From contig NZ_JALPRE010000009.1 in the NCBI RefSeq assembly GCF_023195925.1, positions 124,001-188,000 on the forward strand: a stretch of DNA of 64,000 nucleotides, written 5' to 3'. Positions 18,092 through 27,438 of this stretch are shown here, in pieces. The notes beneath the pieces are model-generated. The model did not search any database, was not told where the DNA came from, and saw only the letters and a program-made list of their open reading frames with translations. Positions within the stretch are counted from its first letter, which is position 1; each line of letters starts with the position of its first letter. This DNA is from Aquimarina acroporae. Lineage in GTDB: Bacteria; Bacteroidota; Bacteroidia; Flavobacteriales; Flavobacteriaceae. The position numbers and the translations under genes were made by a program.

Positions 18092-21082
18092 TTAATGAAT
18101 ACTTTCTATAGTTTCACATTCGAAACGTTGCTTTTCCTTTTTCTTTGGAGGTTGTGTTTTGAGACCTTTATTCTTAGATTTAAGCATCATTTTAGAAAGT
18201 TGATTGCGCTCACTTGCAATAGATTTTCTCATAGAACGATCTTTATCTAAATCAAAATATACTGTTCCATCAATAATTGTTTTTTCAGCTTTGGCGTAAA
18301 TCGACAATGGGTGGTCTGTCCATAGCACAATGTCTGCATCCTTCCCAATTTTGATACTTCCAACTCTATCATCAATGTGTAAGAGTTTAGCAGGATTTAA
18401 TGTTACGAACTTTAATGCGTCTTCTTCACTAACACCTCCATATTTAACTGATTTTGCAGCTTCCTGATTTAATCGACGAGACATTTCAGCATCATCGCTA
18501 TTAATAGCAGTTACAACACCTTGTTCATGCATTATAGCTGCATTATAAGGTATTGCATCATTAACTTCAAACTTGTAGGCCCACCAGTCAGAGAAAGTTG
18601 ATCCTCCAACACCATGAGCAGCCATTTTGTCTGCAACCTTATAACCTTCTAATATGTGAGTAAAAGTATTTACTGTGAAATTAAATTTCTCAGCTACTTT
18701 CATAAGCATGTTAATTTCACTCTGTACATAGGAGTGACAACTAATAAATCTTTCGCCATTGAGTATTTCGACAAGTGTTTCCATTTCAATATCCTTACGG
18801 AATGGTTTTCCGCTGTTTTTAAGAGCTTCATAAGTTTTGGCACGAGTGAAATAGTCGATATAAAGTTGTTCTACTCCCATTCTTGACTGTGGAAATCTTG
18901 TAGTACTTCCCCAATTACTTTGTTTTACGTTTTCACCAAGAGCGAATTTGATAAATTTTGGAGAATTCTTATAAATGAGGTTTTCTGCACTTTCTCCCCA
19001 TTTCAATTTCAAAATTGCAGAACGTCCACCTATAGGGTTAGCAGAACCATGAAGAATTTGTATAGATGTTACTCCACCAGCTAAATTTCGGTAAATGTCA
19101 ATATCATCTGGTGATACTACATCTTCAATAGTAACTTCGGCAGAAGAGTTATGGCCGGCTTCATTGATAGCAGCAGCAGCAATATGCGAATGCTCATCAA
19201 TAATTCCCGCAGTAAGATGTTTTCCGGTAGCATCTATGACTTTTGCATTTCCTGCATTAAGATTTTTACCAATCTGAGATATTTTACCATTTTTAATAAG
19301 GACATCGGTTTCTGCTAAAATACCCTCCGTTTCATTGGTCCAAACTGTGGCATTTTTGAAAAGTATATTTTCTGCTTTAGGCAGTTGCTCGTTTCCATAA
19401 GCGATGTTTGGGTATTTAACAGGTAAAACTTCTGGTATTTTAGCTTTTTCAGGAGATTTTTCCTCTTTTTTTGATGGGTTATCTTCCGGTTTTTTCTTTA
19501 CTGAAAAAGAAGTTTCTGACCCATTAGGCAAGATGGCCTTTCCAGTCCAAAAATTGGTATTTTCTCCAATAGCGCTAACCACTCTCATATATTGTGTCTT
19601 CGTAGTATCGGCATCTGTAAAGGTAATAGTGATCCAATTGTCTTTATAGTTTATTTTAGATCCTAATTTGGTATCACCTAACTTAATTTCAGCTTTTGGA
19701 GAAGCAGGTTTCCCTGAAATGTTAAGGTCGTATGATTTTCCTGCTAAACTTAATTCGTATGTTCCATTAAGATCTTTAACCGTCATATCATTAATGATAT
19801 TTTTTTCTCCCTGTACCCAATTTTCATAGACCATGTAATCACTCGACAAGAACTCTCCTTTTGTAATTAAAAAATTAGCATATGCCCCTTTTTTAATAGT
19901 TCCTAAAAGATCACTTTTTCCTAATAAAGCGGCCGGTATAGTGGTTAAAGATGCTAATGCAGTCTTTTTATCTAATCCATAATCTACTGCCTTTTTTAGA
20001 TTAGCGGATAAATCACTTACTTTTTTTAATTTGTGAGTAGTAATTGCAAATGTTATCCCGTTTTTTGCTAAGGCAGTGGGGTTAGTTGGAGCTTGATTCC
20101 AGTGTCGCATATCTCCCAGACTCACTATGCTATTCATGTATGGGTCTGAAACATCATAGGCATTAGGAAAATCTAAAGGAATGATATACGAAGCATTTGT
20201 AGCTTTTACTTTATCGATTCGGGCATACTCGTCACCGCCTCCTACAATAATGTATTGGGTATTAAATTGATCCCCAATCTTATCGGCTCTAAAGCCATTG
20301 ATGCGGCTCCCGGCTTCAAATATTTGAGGTAAACTTTTGTTTTTATTTAGTGCTTCTAAAGACAAATCTTTATTATTTGCTTTACCCATGGCATACCAGT
20401 TTGCATCGTAGTACGCTTGTCGTAACAAAGCCATTGCTCCCATAAGTGAGGTAGGATAAACCTGTTTACTTTGGTTGCTTTTTTCAAACGAAAGAAATTG
20501 AGAAGATCGTTCACTCAATAATCGATCACCTTTGGTGCCTTTGTTATTTAGGGCAACAATAATTCCGGTACCTCTTACAATGCCATCTGGCATATGAGTT
20601 TGTAATGCTCCGTAGCCTTCTTTGATGTATTCTGTTGCTTTTTTATTGTCGTATTTAAATGCTGTTAAAGCACTGGTTTCTGGGCGTATGTGATCATTCC
20701 AGTAATACCCTTCTCTAGAAGCATCCCATTGTGGTTGTCCTCCAGAACTAAAGATACTTCCTCCCTGGCTTTTGGGTTTTTTTATTCCAAAATTGGTAAA
20801 AGGATCTATAAACGATGCATAGATATGTTTTCCTTTCAAATCTATAATCACACTGTTTTTTGGAATAGACACCGAGCTTCCAACGTCAATAATTTTCCCT
20901 TTTTGGATGACCAGTATCCCGTTTTTTATTTCAGAATCTGGAGTAGTATGAATTATAGCATTTTTGAATACGGTGTAGTTAGAATCGGAGGTTTTAACTC
21001 CATCATTTTTTGGGAAATATTCTTGTGAGTAAGAATTAATCCCTCCAATTATCACCGCAATTGATAATAGAAGTTTTTTCAT
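18092..21082 (-). CDS. Tandem amidohydrolase-fold exported protein (two domains)
   Basis: The 996-residue product has a signal peptide (MKKLLLSIAVIIGGINSYSQ) and two amidohydrolase-like modules. Module 1 (about 30-435) has the entry strand GKHIYASFIDPFTNFG without HxH, so it looks inactive. A linker rich in K, E and P (about 530-555) leads to module 2 (about 565-965), which keeps GIIDEHSHIAAAAIN (HxH), SCHSYVQSEI and THILEGYKVAD histidines, and the late Asp in AINSDDAEMSRR. Module 2 is thus a plausible metal-dependent hydrolase. The C-terminus is basic (KKKEKQRFECE). Database names such as imidazolonepropionase-like do not fix the substrate; a periplasmic peptide-like or cyclic amide substrate is only a guess. 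Confidence 0.85.
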   Translation of the reverse strand: MKKLLLSIAVIIGGINSYSQEYFPKNDGVKTSDSNYTVFKNAIIHTTPDSEIKNGILVIQKGKIIDVGSSVSIPKNSVIIDLKGKHIYASFIDPFTNFGIKKPKSQGGSIFSSGGQPQWDASREGYYWNDHIRPETSALTAFKYDNKKATEYIKEGYGALQTHMPDGIVRGTGIIVALNNKGTKGDRLLSERSSQFLSFEKSNQSKQVYPTSLMGAMALLRQAYYDANWYAMGKANNKDLSLEALNKNKSLPQIFEAGSRINGFRADKIGDQFNTQYIIVGGGDEYARIDKVKATNASYIIPLDFPNAYDVSDPYMNSIVSLGDMRHWNQAPTNPTALAKNGITFAITTHKLKKVSDLSANLKKAVDYGLDKKTALASLTTIPAALLGKSDLLGTIKKGAYANFLITKGEFLSSDYMVYENWVQGEKNIINDMTVKDLNGTYELSLAGKSYDLNISGKPASPKAEIKLGDTKLGSKINYKDNWITITFTDADTTKTQYMRVVSAIGENTNFWTGKAILPNGSETSFSVKKKPEDNPSKKEEKSPEKAKIPEVLPVKYPNIAYGNEQLPKAENILFKNATVWTNETEGILAETDVLIKNGKISQIGKNLNAGNAKVIDATGKHLTAGIIDEHSHIAAAAINEAGHNSSAEVTIEDVVSPDDIDIYRNLAGGVTSIQILHGSANPIGGRSAILKLKWGESAENLIYKNSPKFIKFALGENVKQSNWGSTTRFPQSRMGVEQLYIDYFTRAKTYEALKNSGKPFRKDIEMETLVEILNGERFISCHSYVQSEINMLMKVAEKFNFTVNTFTHILEGYKVADKMAAHGVGGSTFSDWWAYKFEVNDAIPYNAAIMHEQGVVTAINSDDAEMSRRLNQEAAKSVKYGGVSEEDALKFVTLNPAKLLHIDDRVGSIKIGKDADIVLWTDHPLSIYAKAEKTIIDGTVYFDLDKDRSMRKSIASERNQLSKMMLKSKNKGLKTQPPKKKEKQRFECETIESIH

Positions 21083-21228
21083 AATTGAGTAACGTGTTTA
21101 TATCAGATTTAAATATAGAAGTTGAAAGGGCACGAGTTTGTTAATTAATATTTTTTTAACAGTAGAAACCGTATTTTAGGAATAAAACTTGTGAGATTTA
21201 ATTAACTTATACTAAAATTATACCGATC

Positions 21229-21918
21229 ATGAGAAAATTATTTTTTGTTATTGCCTTATTTATTATGAATTTTAGTTGGGCTCAGCAAGCCCAAACAAAT
21301 ACTGCTATAGAGTACAGAGGTGTTAATGCAGTTCGATTGAATAATATTACAAAACCAGCGACCAAAGAAACTATCGAAGAAAGTGCCATAGCTGGAAGTA
21401 AATATAGAGAAGAAAATTACAAAAGTGCAGATGTTTATTTAGGTGCTGATAAACTATTAGGAAATTTTTCGGTACGATACAATGCCTATAATGATGAGAT
21501 GGAAATTATGGATAACGGTAAAAAATCTGCTCTTTTAAAAGAAGACGATATGGCTGTTGTGTTTAAAAATTATATGTACAAGGTTCTAAGTCATAATGGA
21601 GAGAGTAGATATTTTGTGGTTTTTAATGGAAACCAAAAAACATCTCTAGTATTAAGAGCAAAAAAGATTATAAGTAAACCTGTAAAACCTTCTTCGGGAT
21701 TAGGAGGTACAATGCCGGCTACTTTTACAGATGATGATAGATATTACATAAGAAACCTTGCAGGAAACTTAATTGATGTTAAGTTGAAAAAGAAAGACAT
21801 TCTTAGAGTATTAGGAAATAAGAAAAGTGAAATAGAAAAATTTGTTTCATCCAGAAAACTAAGTTATAAGAAGGAAAATGATTTAGTGGCAATAGTAGAT
21901 TATTACAACACGTTATAA
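21229..21918 (+). CDS. Unrecognised exported protein
   Basis: I do not recognise this 229-residue protein. It has a clean signal peptide (MRKLFFVIALFIMNFSWAQQ). The mature part is rich in Lys, Tyr and Asn and mixes short strands with a Lys-rich C-terminal third (LKKKDILRVLGNKKSEIEKF) that looks helical. No Cys, no metal motif and no repeats are visible. Its last 16 bases overlap the convergent DUF3810 gene. It is likely periplasmic or surface-located; no function can be given. Confidence 0.7.
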   Translation: MRKLFFVIALFIMNFSWAQQAQTNTAIEYRGVNAVRLNNITKPATKETIEESAIAGSKYREENYKSADVYLGADKLLGNFSVRYNAYNDEMEIMDNGKKSALLKEDDMAVVFKNYMYKVLSHNGESRYFVVFNGNQKTSLVLRAKKIISKPVKPSSGLGGTMPATFTDDDRYYIRNLAGNLIDVKLKKKDILRVLGNKKSEIEKFVSSRKLSYKKENDLVAIVDYYNTL

Positions 21919-22985
21919 GTTTCTTTATTTTTCAAATAATTTACAAGTAGTGCAACTACATAACTGTAGGTTTCTATACCTTCTGGTTGATTGTTTGCCT
22001 TTAAATAACTGTCATAAGTGCTCTTGAAGATAGGCTCTAATGGGTTTTGGTAAGAGTCCCAAAACTCATTTACCTCGATATAGTTTTTTCTAATACCAGG
22101 TCTAAGCTCTTCTTCTATGAGACAAATAGCTTTTTGTTCATCTCGAAGATATAAATCATTTAGACAAAATTTAAGAGCAAACGTCGTACCGCTGTATTTA
22201 AAATAAATATCATCATAGTTCATAGTAGTAAGTGCAGCAATAAAATTAGCTTCATTTTCTTTGGCAAACCCCAATTGATGTGCCTCTTCATGACAGCTCG
22301 TGGTAGGTGCCTTATAGTTCAATATTAATCCATTCACCTGGGCCTCATTGGTTATGGGGTTTAAATATCCACTAAATCCCATATAGGTTAATGGAATAGT
22401 TAATAGTGAGGTTTTTATGCTCTTTGGACTATAATTTAATTCAGGAAATACATTTTTAAGTTGTTGGTAGGCTGGTACAGTCTTTTGAAAAATCTCATCT
22501 TTGGTGTATGGAATTTTTACAGATAAGGAATCATTTGCTTCTATTTTCGAGTGTATGTTATTGGCATGAACAATAAGTTTTTCGGTAACCTCTATAAGTT
22601 CTTGTTCGCTGTATTGGTCTTCGATGTTTAAGATTTCATGCAGGGGTAATCGGTAGTAATTCATTCCCCAAAGCATATGAAAGCAAAGGTATACAATAGA
22701 TAATGTAGCACCTATATCTAATAAAACCTCTTTCCACCTAATTCTTCTGTGCAATACTTTTTTAATTAAAAAGCGGAAAAGAAGAATAATAAGTATGCTG
22801 TACAAAATATCACCAAAAGAAAAAGGTATCCATCCAAAAACATAACGAAGTGCTTTAGAGGTATACACAAAAATACCATTGCTATAAACGCTTTCAACAA
22901 CCTCAGGAAAAAAAGAAAATATCTTTATTAAAATAATTTGAACCGGAAGTAGTATTGTGAGGTAAAGTTTGGTCTTGGATTGCAT
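21903..22985 (-). CDS. DUF3810 family membrane protein, candidate zinc metalloprotease
   Basis: I chose the ATG at 22985 (MQSKTKLYLTILLPVQ); a TTG at 23000 would add five residues. The 360-residue product has about three membrane segments in the first 130 residues, then a soluble domain. That domain holds SCHEEAHQLGFAKENEANF, which contains HEEAH, a fit to the HExxH zinc-protease motif with a later conserved Glu in EANF. The layout is that of DUF3810. Catalysis has not been shown for the family to my knowledge, so metalloprotease is inference. The 3' end overlaps the convergent gene by 16 bases. Confidence 0.82.
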   Translation of the reverse strand: MQSKTKLYLTILLPVQIILIKIFSFFPEVVESVYSNGIFVYTSKALRYVFGWIPFSFGDILYSILIILLFRFLIKKVLHRRIRWKEVLLDIGATLSIVYLCFHMLWGMNYYRLPLHEILNIEDQYSEQELIEVTEKLIVHANNIHSKIEANDSLSVKIPYTKDEIFQKTVPAYQQLKNVFPELNYSPKSIKTSLLTIPLTYMGFSGYLNPITNEAQVNGLILNYKAPTTSCHEEAHQLGFAKENEANFIAALTTMNYDDIYFKYSGTTFALKFCLNDLYLRDEQKAICLIEEELRPGIRKNYIEVNEFWDSYQNPLEPIFKSTYDSYLKANNQPEGIETYSYVVALLVNYLKNKETYNVL

Positions 22986-23060
22986 ACGAATTTTGATCAA
23001 ATGTGATGGTAAATCTACAACATTTAATATATCATTTAGTTTAAGATTATCTTAATATAG

Positions 23061-23068
23061 TACATTTG
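23061..23068 (+). promoter_or_regulatory. Candidate promoter -7 box of pepD
   Basis: TACATTTG matches TAnnTTTG, 25 bases before the ATG. No TTG is at the usual distance upstream. Confidence 0.45.
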
Positions 23069-23093
23069 CCAAAATACAATATTGCGATATCAT

Positions 23094-24554
23094 ATGAATT
23101 CAGAAATAAGAAATCTAGAGCCAAAAGAACTATGGAACAAATTTGCCGATTTAAATGCAGTTCCAAGACCTTCTAAAAAGGAAGAACGAGTAATTGCTTT
23201 TATGAGAAACTTTGGTGAATCCTTGGGATTGATTACCGAAATTGATAAAGTAGGAAATGTACTTATTAAAAAGCCTGCCACCTTGGGTATGGAAGATCGT
23301 AAAACAGTAGTAATGCAATCCCATTTAGATATGGTGCATCAGAAAAACGCAGATACTGTTTTTGATTTTGACCAGCAAGGCATAGAAATGTATGTTGATG
23401 GAGATTGGGTAAGAGCAAAAGGAACAACTCTTGGTGCAGATAATGGGCTAGGAGTGGCTACAATAATGGCTATACTAGCATCTGAAGAAATAGAACACCC
23501 GGCTATCGAAGCTTTGTTTACGATAGATGAAGAAACTGGAATGACTGGAGCTATGGGACTTGAAGGAGGTTGGTTGCAAGGGGATATCTTATTGAATCTG
23601 GATACCGAAGAAGATGATGAAATTGGTGTAGGATGTGCTGGGGGAATCGATGTAACTGCAAAAAGAAAATATACTGAAGAAGTACTTCCTGAAGGGAAGA
23701 CGGCTTACACTATTTCGGTAACAGGGCTTAACGGAGGACACTCTGGAATGGATATTCATAAAGGGCTTGGAAACGCAAACAAGATTATGAATAGAATGCT
23801 ATTTGATGGGTTTGAAAATTTTGGTTTACAGGTGAATCAAATTAAAGGAGGGAGTTTAAGAAATGCTATTCCAAGAGAGAGTTTTGCAACCGTAGTGGTA
23901 GATACTATTCATGAGAGTGCCTTTGAGTATGAAATGAATGAACTTACTCTTGTTATTAAAAAAGAATTTAACATTGCCGATCCTGATCTAACTATAGATA
24001 TAAAGAAAACTGAATTACCTTCTAAAGTAATGGAGTTGGGGGTGCAGGAAGGTGTTATTAAAGCTCTGTATGCAGCCCATAATGGGGTGTACACAATGAG
24101 TGCCTCTATTTCTGATTTAGTAGAAACTTCTAATAATATTGCTAAAGTAACGGTGGCAGAGGGTGAAATTATTATAGAATGTTTAACCAGGAGTAGTGTA
24201 GAATCTTCAAAGGGAGATCTGGTAAATAAGCTTAGAGCTACTTTCGAGCTTATAGGTTGCGAAGTAAATACTAGTGGTGATTATCCTGGGTGGGCTCCTA
24301 ATATGGAATCTCCCATATTAAAGGTGATGGATGATTTATATGAAAAACTGAATGGAGAAAAAGCCCATGTGGCTGCTTGTCATGCTGGTTTAGAATGTGG
24401 TATTCTAGGGCAACATTATCCTAATATGGATATGATATCTTTTGGGCCTACTATTCTTGGTGCTCATTCTCCAGATGAAAGGGCAAGTATTTCTTCGGCT
24501 CAAAAATATTGGAAGTTTGTGCTTGAGATTCTTAAGGAAATTCCGAAGAGATAA
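23094..24554 (+). CDS. pepD: Aminoacyl-histidine dipeptidase (PepD/carnosinase type)
   Basis: I chose the ATG at 23094 (MNSEIRNLEPKELWNKFADL); the frame opens with a TTG at 23082. The 486-residue product is an M20-family metallopeptidase. Metal ligands can be seen in MQSHLDMVHQKN, GADNGLGVA, FTIDEETGMTGA and DTEEDDEIGVGCAGG, with ACHAGLECG and the final His in GAHSPDERA. It cleaves Xaa-His and other dipeptides in the cytoplasm. The lid domain is inserted at about residues 205-385 (LNGGHSGMDIHKG). All hallmarks of PepD are intact. Confidence 0.94.
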   Translation: MNSEIRNLEPKELWNKFADLNAVPRPSKKEERVIAFMRNFGESLGLITEIDKVGNVLIKKPATLGMEDRKTVVMQSHLDMVHQKNADTVFDFDQQGIEMYVDGDWVRAKGTTLGADNGLGVATIMAILASEEIEHPAIEALFTIDEETGMTGAMGLEGGWLQGDILLNLDTEEDDEIGVGCAGGIDVTAKRKYTEEVLPEGKTAYTISVTGLNGGHSGMDIHKGLGNANKIMNRMLFDGFENFGLQVNQIKGGSLRNAIPRESFATVVVDTIHESAFEYEMNELTLVIKKEFNIADPDLTIDIKKTELPSKVMELGVQEGVIKALYAAHNGVYTMSASISDLVETSNNIAKVTVAEGEIIIECLTRSSVESSKGDLVNKLRATFELIGCEVNTSGDYPGWAPNMESPILKVMDDLYEKLNGEKAHVAACHAGLECGILGQHYPNMDMISFGPTILGAHSPDERASISSAQKYWKFVLEILKEIPKR

Positions 24555-24572
24555 TATTGAATATACTGATAT

Positions 24573-24611
24573 AAAAAACGGCTTAAGATTTTAATCTTAA
24601 GCCGTTTTTTA
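24573..24611. terminator. Bidirectional rho-independent terminator
   Basis: A long stem of about 15 bases (AAAACGGCTTAAGAT with ATCTTAAGCCGTTTT) with a short T/A loop lies between convergent pepD and the cyclophilin-FKBP gene. Confidence 0.92.
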
Positions 24612-24630
24612 TGGTACTTATTAAATCGTA

Positions 24631-25791
24631 TTAATGATTATGTCCATCATTTTTTGAGTGCCCAGGAGGAGGAGTATTTGGATCTGCGATATCCATAATT
24701 TCTAATTCAAATATTAAATCAGAATTAGGAGGTATAGGTCCGCTTCCTCTTTCACCATAAGCTAAGTGCGATGGAATAAAAAGTATAGCTTTATCTCCTA
24801 CATTTTTCATTTGTAACGCTCCTTCCTTAAAACCAGGAATCATTCTGGCATCTGGAGAATAAGGCATTGGTATTGGTCCGTAAGGTCCTCTTCTAGGATT
24901 AAATACACCAAATTCTTTGGCTTTTTCTTCATAGCTGGTATCAAACATTTTACCATTGGCCAGGTAACCTTCATAATTTACCAATATATTGTCCCCGGTT
25001 TTAGGCTGTTCACCGGTTCCCTTATTCAAGAATACCATTTCTAATCCACTATCGTATTTGGTAGCTGTTTCTTTTAACTTAGCATAGTCTGCAGCTATTT
25101 TGTCGTCACGTTCTTTAATTAATTTTTCTTTTTCAGCTTTTTCCTCTTCTATTTCTTTAATTCTTTGCGTAAAAGCAGTCTCGGTATCAAAAGATTTTGC
25201 GTCTTTACCTTTTCTTATGATATTTACCTCAAGCATTTTGATATCTTCTACAGGCTTATTTCTTGCTCCTGTTTTCGTAGTACCAATACTGTCTACTACA
25301 TCTTGTCCTAAGATAACCTCACCAAAAACAGTATGTTTACCATCTAGCCAAGGTGTTTCTTTTAAGGTAATGAAAAACTGACTTCCATTTGTATTAGGGC
25401 CAGAATTCGCCATAGAAAGAATACCTTTTGATTTGTGCTTTAAGGAGTCTACAAATTCATCAGGGAATTTATATCCAGGATCCCCTGTTCCGGTTCCTAA
25501 AGGATCTCCCGTTTGTATCATGAAATCTTCGATAACTCTATGAAAAATGATTCCGTTATAATATTTTTTCCCTACATAAGAGCTGTCAACCATGGTGTTT
25601 GTACCTTCAGCAAGAGAAACGAAATTGGCAACCGTCATAGGAGTAAGAGTATGATGTAACTTTGCTACTACAGTACCTTGATTTGTCACTATTTCAGCAT
25701 AAAGCCCATCATTTAAATCTGGATACTTTTCGTTACAACTGCCAAAAGCTACCAAAACGATAGCCAAGAATAAAAGGTTTAATGTTTTCAT
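24631..25791 (-). CDS. Cyclophilin-FKBP fusion lipoprotein (peptidyl-prolyl isomerase)
   Basis: The leader ends LVAFGSC (Cys19), marking a lipoprotein. Residues about 30-190 are a cyclophilin domain: NFVSLAEG, IIFHRVIEDFMIQTGDP, SMANSGPNTNGSQFFITL and HTVFGEVI are the signature blocks. Residues about 195-245 are charged and probably coiled-coil (IEEEKAEKEKLIKERDDKI). Residues about 258-372 are an FKBP domain (ILVNYEGYLANGKMFDTS, AILFIPSHLAYGERG, LIFELEIMDI). The tail ends in a His-rich GHSKNDGHNH. Two unrelated isomerase folds in one chain suggest a periplasmic folding factor. gldI, another FKBP, is next upstream with a 13-base gap, so they are likely co-transcribed. Confidence 0.93.
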   Translation of the reverse strand: MKTLNLLFLAIVLVAFGSCNEKYPDLNDGLYAEIVTNQGTVVAKLHHTLTPMTVANFVSLAEGTNTMVDSSYVGKKYYNGIIFHRVIEDFMIQTGDPLGTGTGDPGYKFPDEFVDSLKHKSKGILSMANSGPNTNGSQFFITLKETPWLDGKHTVFGEVILGQDVVDSIGTTKTGARNKPVEDIKMLEVNIIRKGKDAKSFDTETAFTQRIKEIEEEKAEKEKLIKERDDKIAADYAKLKETATKYDSGLEMVFLNKGTGEQPKTGDNILVNYEGYLANGKMFDTSYEEKAKEFGVFNPRRGPYGPIPMPYSPDARMIPGFKEGALQMKNVGDKAILFIPSHLAYGERGSGPIPPNSDLIFELEIMDIADPNTPPPGHSKNDGHNH

Positions 25792-25804
25792 TTTTTTAAA
25801 CTGA

Positions 25805-26356
25805 TTAATTTTCTGTTGTTGATTCTTTTGTGATTTTATTGAGTGTCACTTCACTCATTAACGGAATATTTGTTCCAATCTTATGATCGTCGCCATAATA
25901 ACCATATGCTTGGTAGGATGGAAATAGAAAAGTAACTACTTCTCCTTCTTTCATTAATTTAAGACCTTCTCGAAGTCCCAAGAAAAGTTCTTCTTTATCA
26001 ATATAATAGGTAATCGTATCTAATTCTTCTTTGGAGTAGATAGTATTACCGTTAAGGTCTTTTACATTGTAGTTGAAGTTCACAATATCACCAAACTTCG
26101 GGGTTATTTTGGAAGTGGTATCTTTTTTATTATAATAATACCAAAAGCCACCTTCGGAGGTTATATAGTCATGTAGGGTATCATTGTCCATGATTTTTTT
26201 TATTCTAGCTTCTTCCTTAGCAGCCAACTGTTTGTTTCTATTAATAGATTCAGTTATAAATGATCCCGATTTTATGCTAACGGGCCTTCTGGCTTCTGGA
26301 GTTTTACAAGAAAAAAGTAGTAAAGAAAGACCAATCAAATAAAGAATTGTTCTCAT
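25805..26356 (-). CDS. gldI: Gliding motility-associated FKBP-type lipoprotein GldI
   Basis: The 183-residue product has a lipoprotein leader ending LLLFSC (Cys17) and a C-terminal FKBP domain (residues about 85-180: DIVNFNYNVKDLNGNTIYS, GLREGLKLMKEGEVVTFLFPS, AYGYYGDD). The middle holds GGFWYYYNKKD, typical of GldI. In Flavobacterium johnsoniae GldI is needed for gliding; it is thought to fold other gliding or type IX secretion components in the periplasm. It overlaps the nrnA stop by 4 bases and precedes the cyclophilin-FKBP gene. The genus may or may not glide visibly. Confidence 0.88.
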   Translation of the reverse strand: MRTILYLIGLSLLLFSCKTPEARRPVSIKSGSFITESINRNKQLAAKEEARIKKIMDNDTLHDYITSEGGFWYYYNKKDTTSKITPKFGDIVNFNYNVKDLNGNTIYSKEELDTITYYIDKEELFLGLREGLKLMKEGEVVTFLFPSYQAYGYYGDDHKIGTNIPLMSEVTLNKITKESTTEN

Positions 26357-27360
26357 GTATTTAGGACATTTTTATAAGATGGTAAGATACTAATAAATTT
26401 TTCAACAGTATCAGATAAAGTAAGAATACTTTTGCCACCAGCGGCATTGTGATGCCCTCCTCCTTCAAAATGGTCCCTAGAAAATTCATTCACTGAAAAA
26501 TCCCCCTTGGAGCGTAATGAGATTTTTATAATGCCTTCTTTTTTGTTTTCAATAAAAATTGCGGCAAATTTTATCCCATCAATCGATAACCCCATATTTA
26601 CAAAACCTTCGGTATCTCCTTTTTTGAAATTGTTTTGGTCTAATTCTTTTTGTGAAAGGGATATATATGCAGTTTTATACTCTGGTAAAACCTCAAGATT
26701 ATTTAAAGCAACTCCTCTTAATTGTAAGCGAGAAAGCGTATTGGTGTCATATATGTTTTCATGAATACTAGTGTTGTCAGCGCCTTTATCGATAAGGTCT
26801 GCAATAACTCGATGAGTAGTGCTGGTTGTAGATCTAAATCGAAAAGATCCCGTGTCTGTCATGATTCCCAAATAAATGCAGGTTGCAATTTTTGAATCTA
26901 TCTTGTCCAGATCCTTTAGATTTTCGATAAAATGATAGATCATTTGGCAAGTAGAACTCATGCCGGTATCGCTAAACGTATATTTGGCATAAGAGTCGGG
27001 TTGTTGATGATGATCAATCATGATAAAAGTGGCACTTACTTCGCTCAGAATAGTTTCCATATCACCACTTCGGGACAAGTGGTTGAAGTCTAAAGTAAAA
27101 ATAAGATCGGCCTCGTTTATTTTGGATGTCGCGATCTCGGTATCTGTACTATATTTAAGTACTGTATTTTCTCCAGGAACCCAGTTTAAAAAATCAGGGT
27201 ACTCGTTTGGAACGATCACAGTAGTTTTATGTCCTAACGAATGTAGATAATGATATAACGCCAATGAGGATCCGATAGCATCCCCATCTGGATTTTTGTG
27301 AGCAGTAATAACGATGTTTTTCGGTGAGCCTAAAAGCTCTTTGATCTCTTTCATGTCCAT
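26353..27360 (-). CDS. nrnA: DHH-family nanoRNase/pAp phosphatase
   Basis: The 335-residue product belongs to the DHH phosphoesterases. Motifs seen are ITAHKNPDGDAIGSSLAL (the DxD motif), FTLDFNHLSR, MIDHHQQPD (the DHH motif), and the C-terminal DHHA1 block GGGHHNAAGGKS. Proteins of this type degrade short RNA oligonucleotides and dephosphorylate 3'-phosphoadenosine 5'-phosphate, recycling a by-product of sulfate assimilation. The ATG at 27360 could be replaced by the ATG two codons later. Its stop overlaps the gldI start by 4 bases, implying translational coupling of the nrnA-gldI-PPIase operon. Confidence 0.9.
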   Translation of the reverse strand: MDMKEIKELLGSPKNIVITAHKNPDGDAIGSSLALYHYLHSLGHKTTVIVPNEYPDFLNWVPGENTVLKYSTDTEIATSKINEADLIFTLDFNHLSRSGDMETILSEVSATFIMIDHHQQPDSYAKYTFSDTGMSSTCQMIYHFIENLKDLDKIDSKIATCIYLGIMTDTGSFRFRSTTSTTHRVIADLIDKGADNTSIHENIYDTNTLSRLQLRGVALNNLEVLPEYKTAYISLSQKELDQNNFKKGDTEGFVNMGLSIDGIKFAAIFIENKKEGIIKISLRSKGDFSVNEFSRDHFEGGGHHNAAGGKSILTLSDTVEKFISILPSYKNVLNT

Positions 27361-27389
27361 AAGTCAGCGAATATACGACAAATAATATT

Positions 27390-27416
27390 TTGGTAATATT
27401 AGAAGCATTAATTTTG
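27390..27416 (+). promoter_or_regulatory. Candidate promoter of the PhoD-like gene
   Basis: TTG (27390-27392) is followed after 16 bases by TAATTTTG (27409-27416), matching the Bacteroidota pattern, 23 bases before the start codon. Confidence 0.55.
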
Positions 27417-27438
27417 TTTTACTTCAATAAAACTTCAT

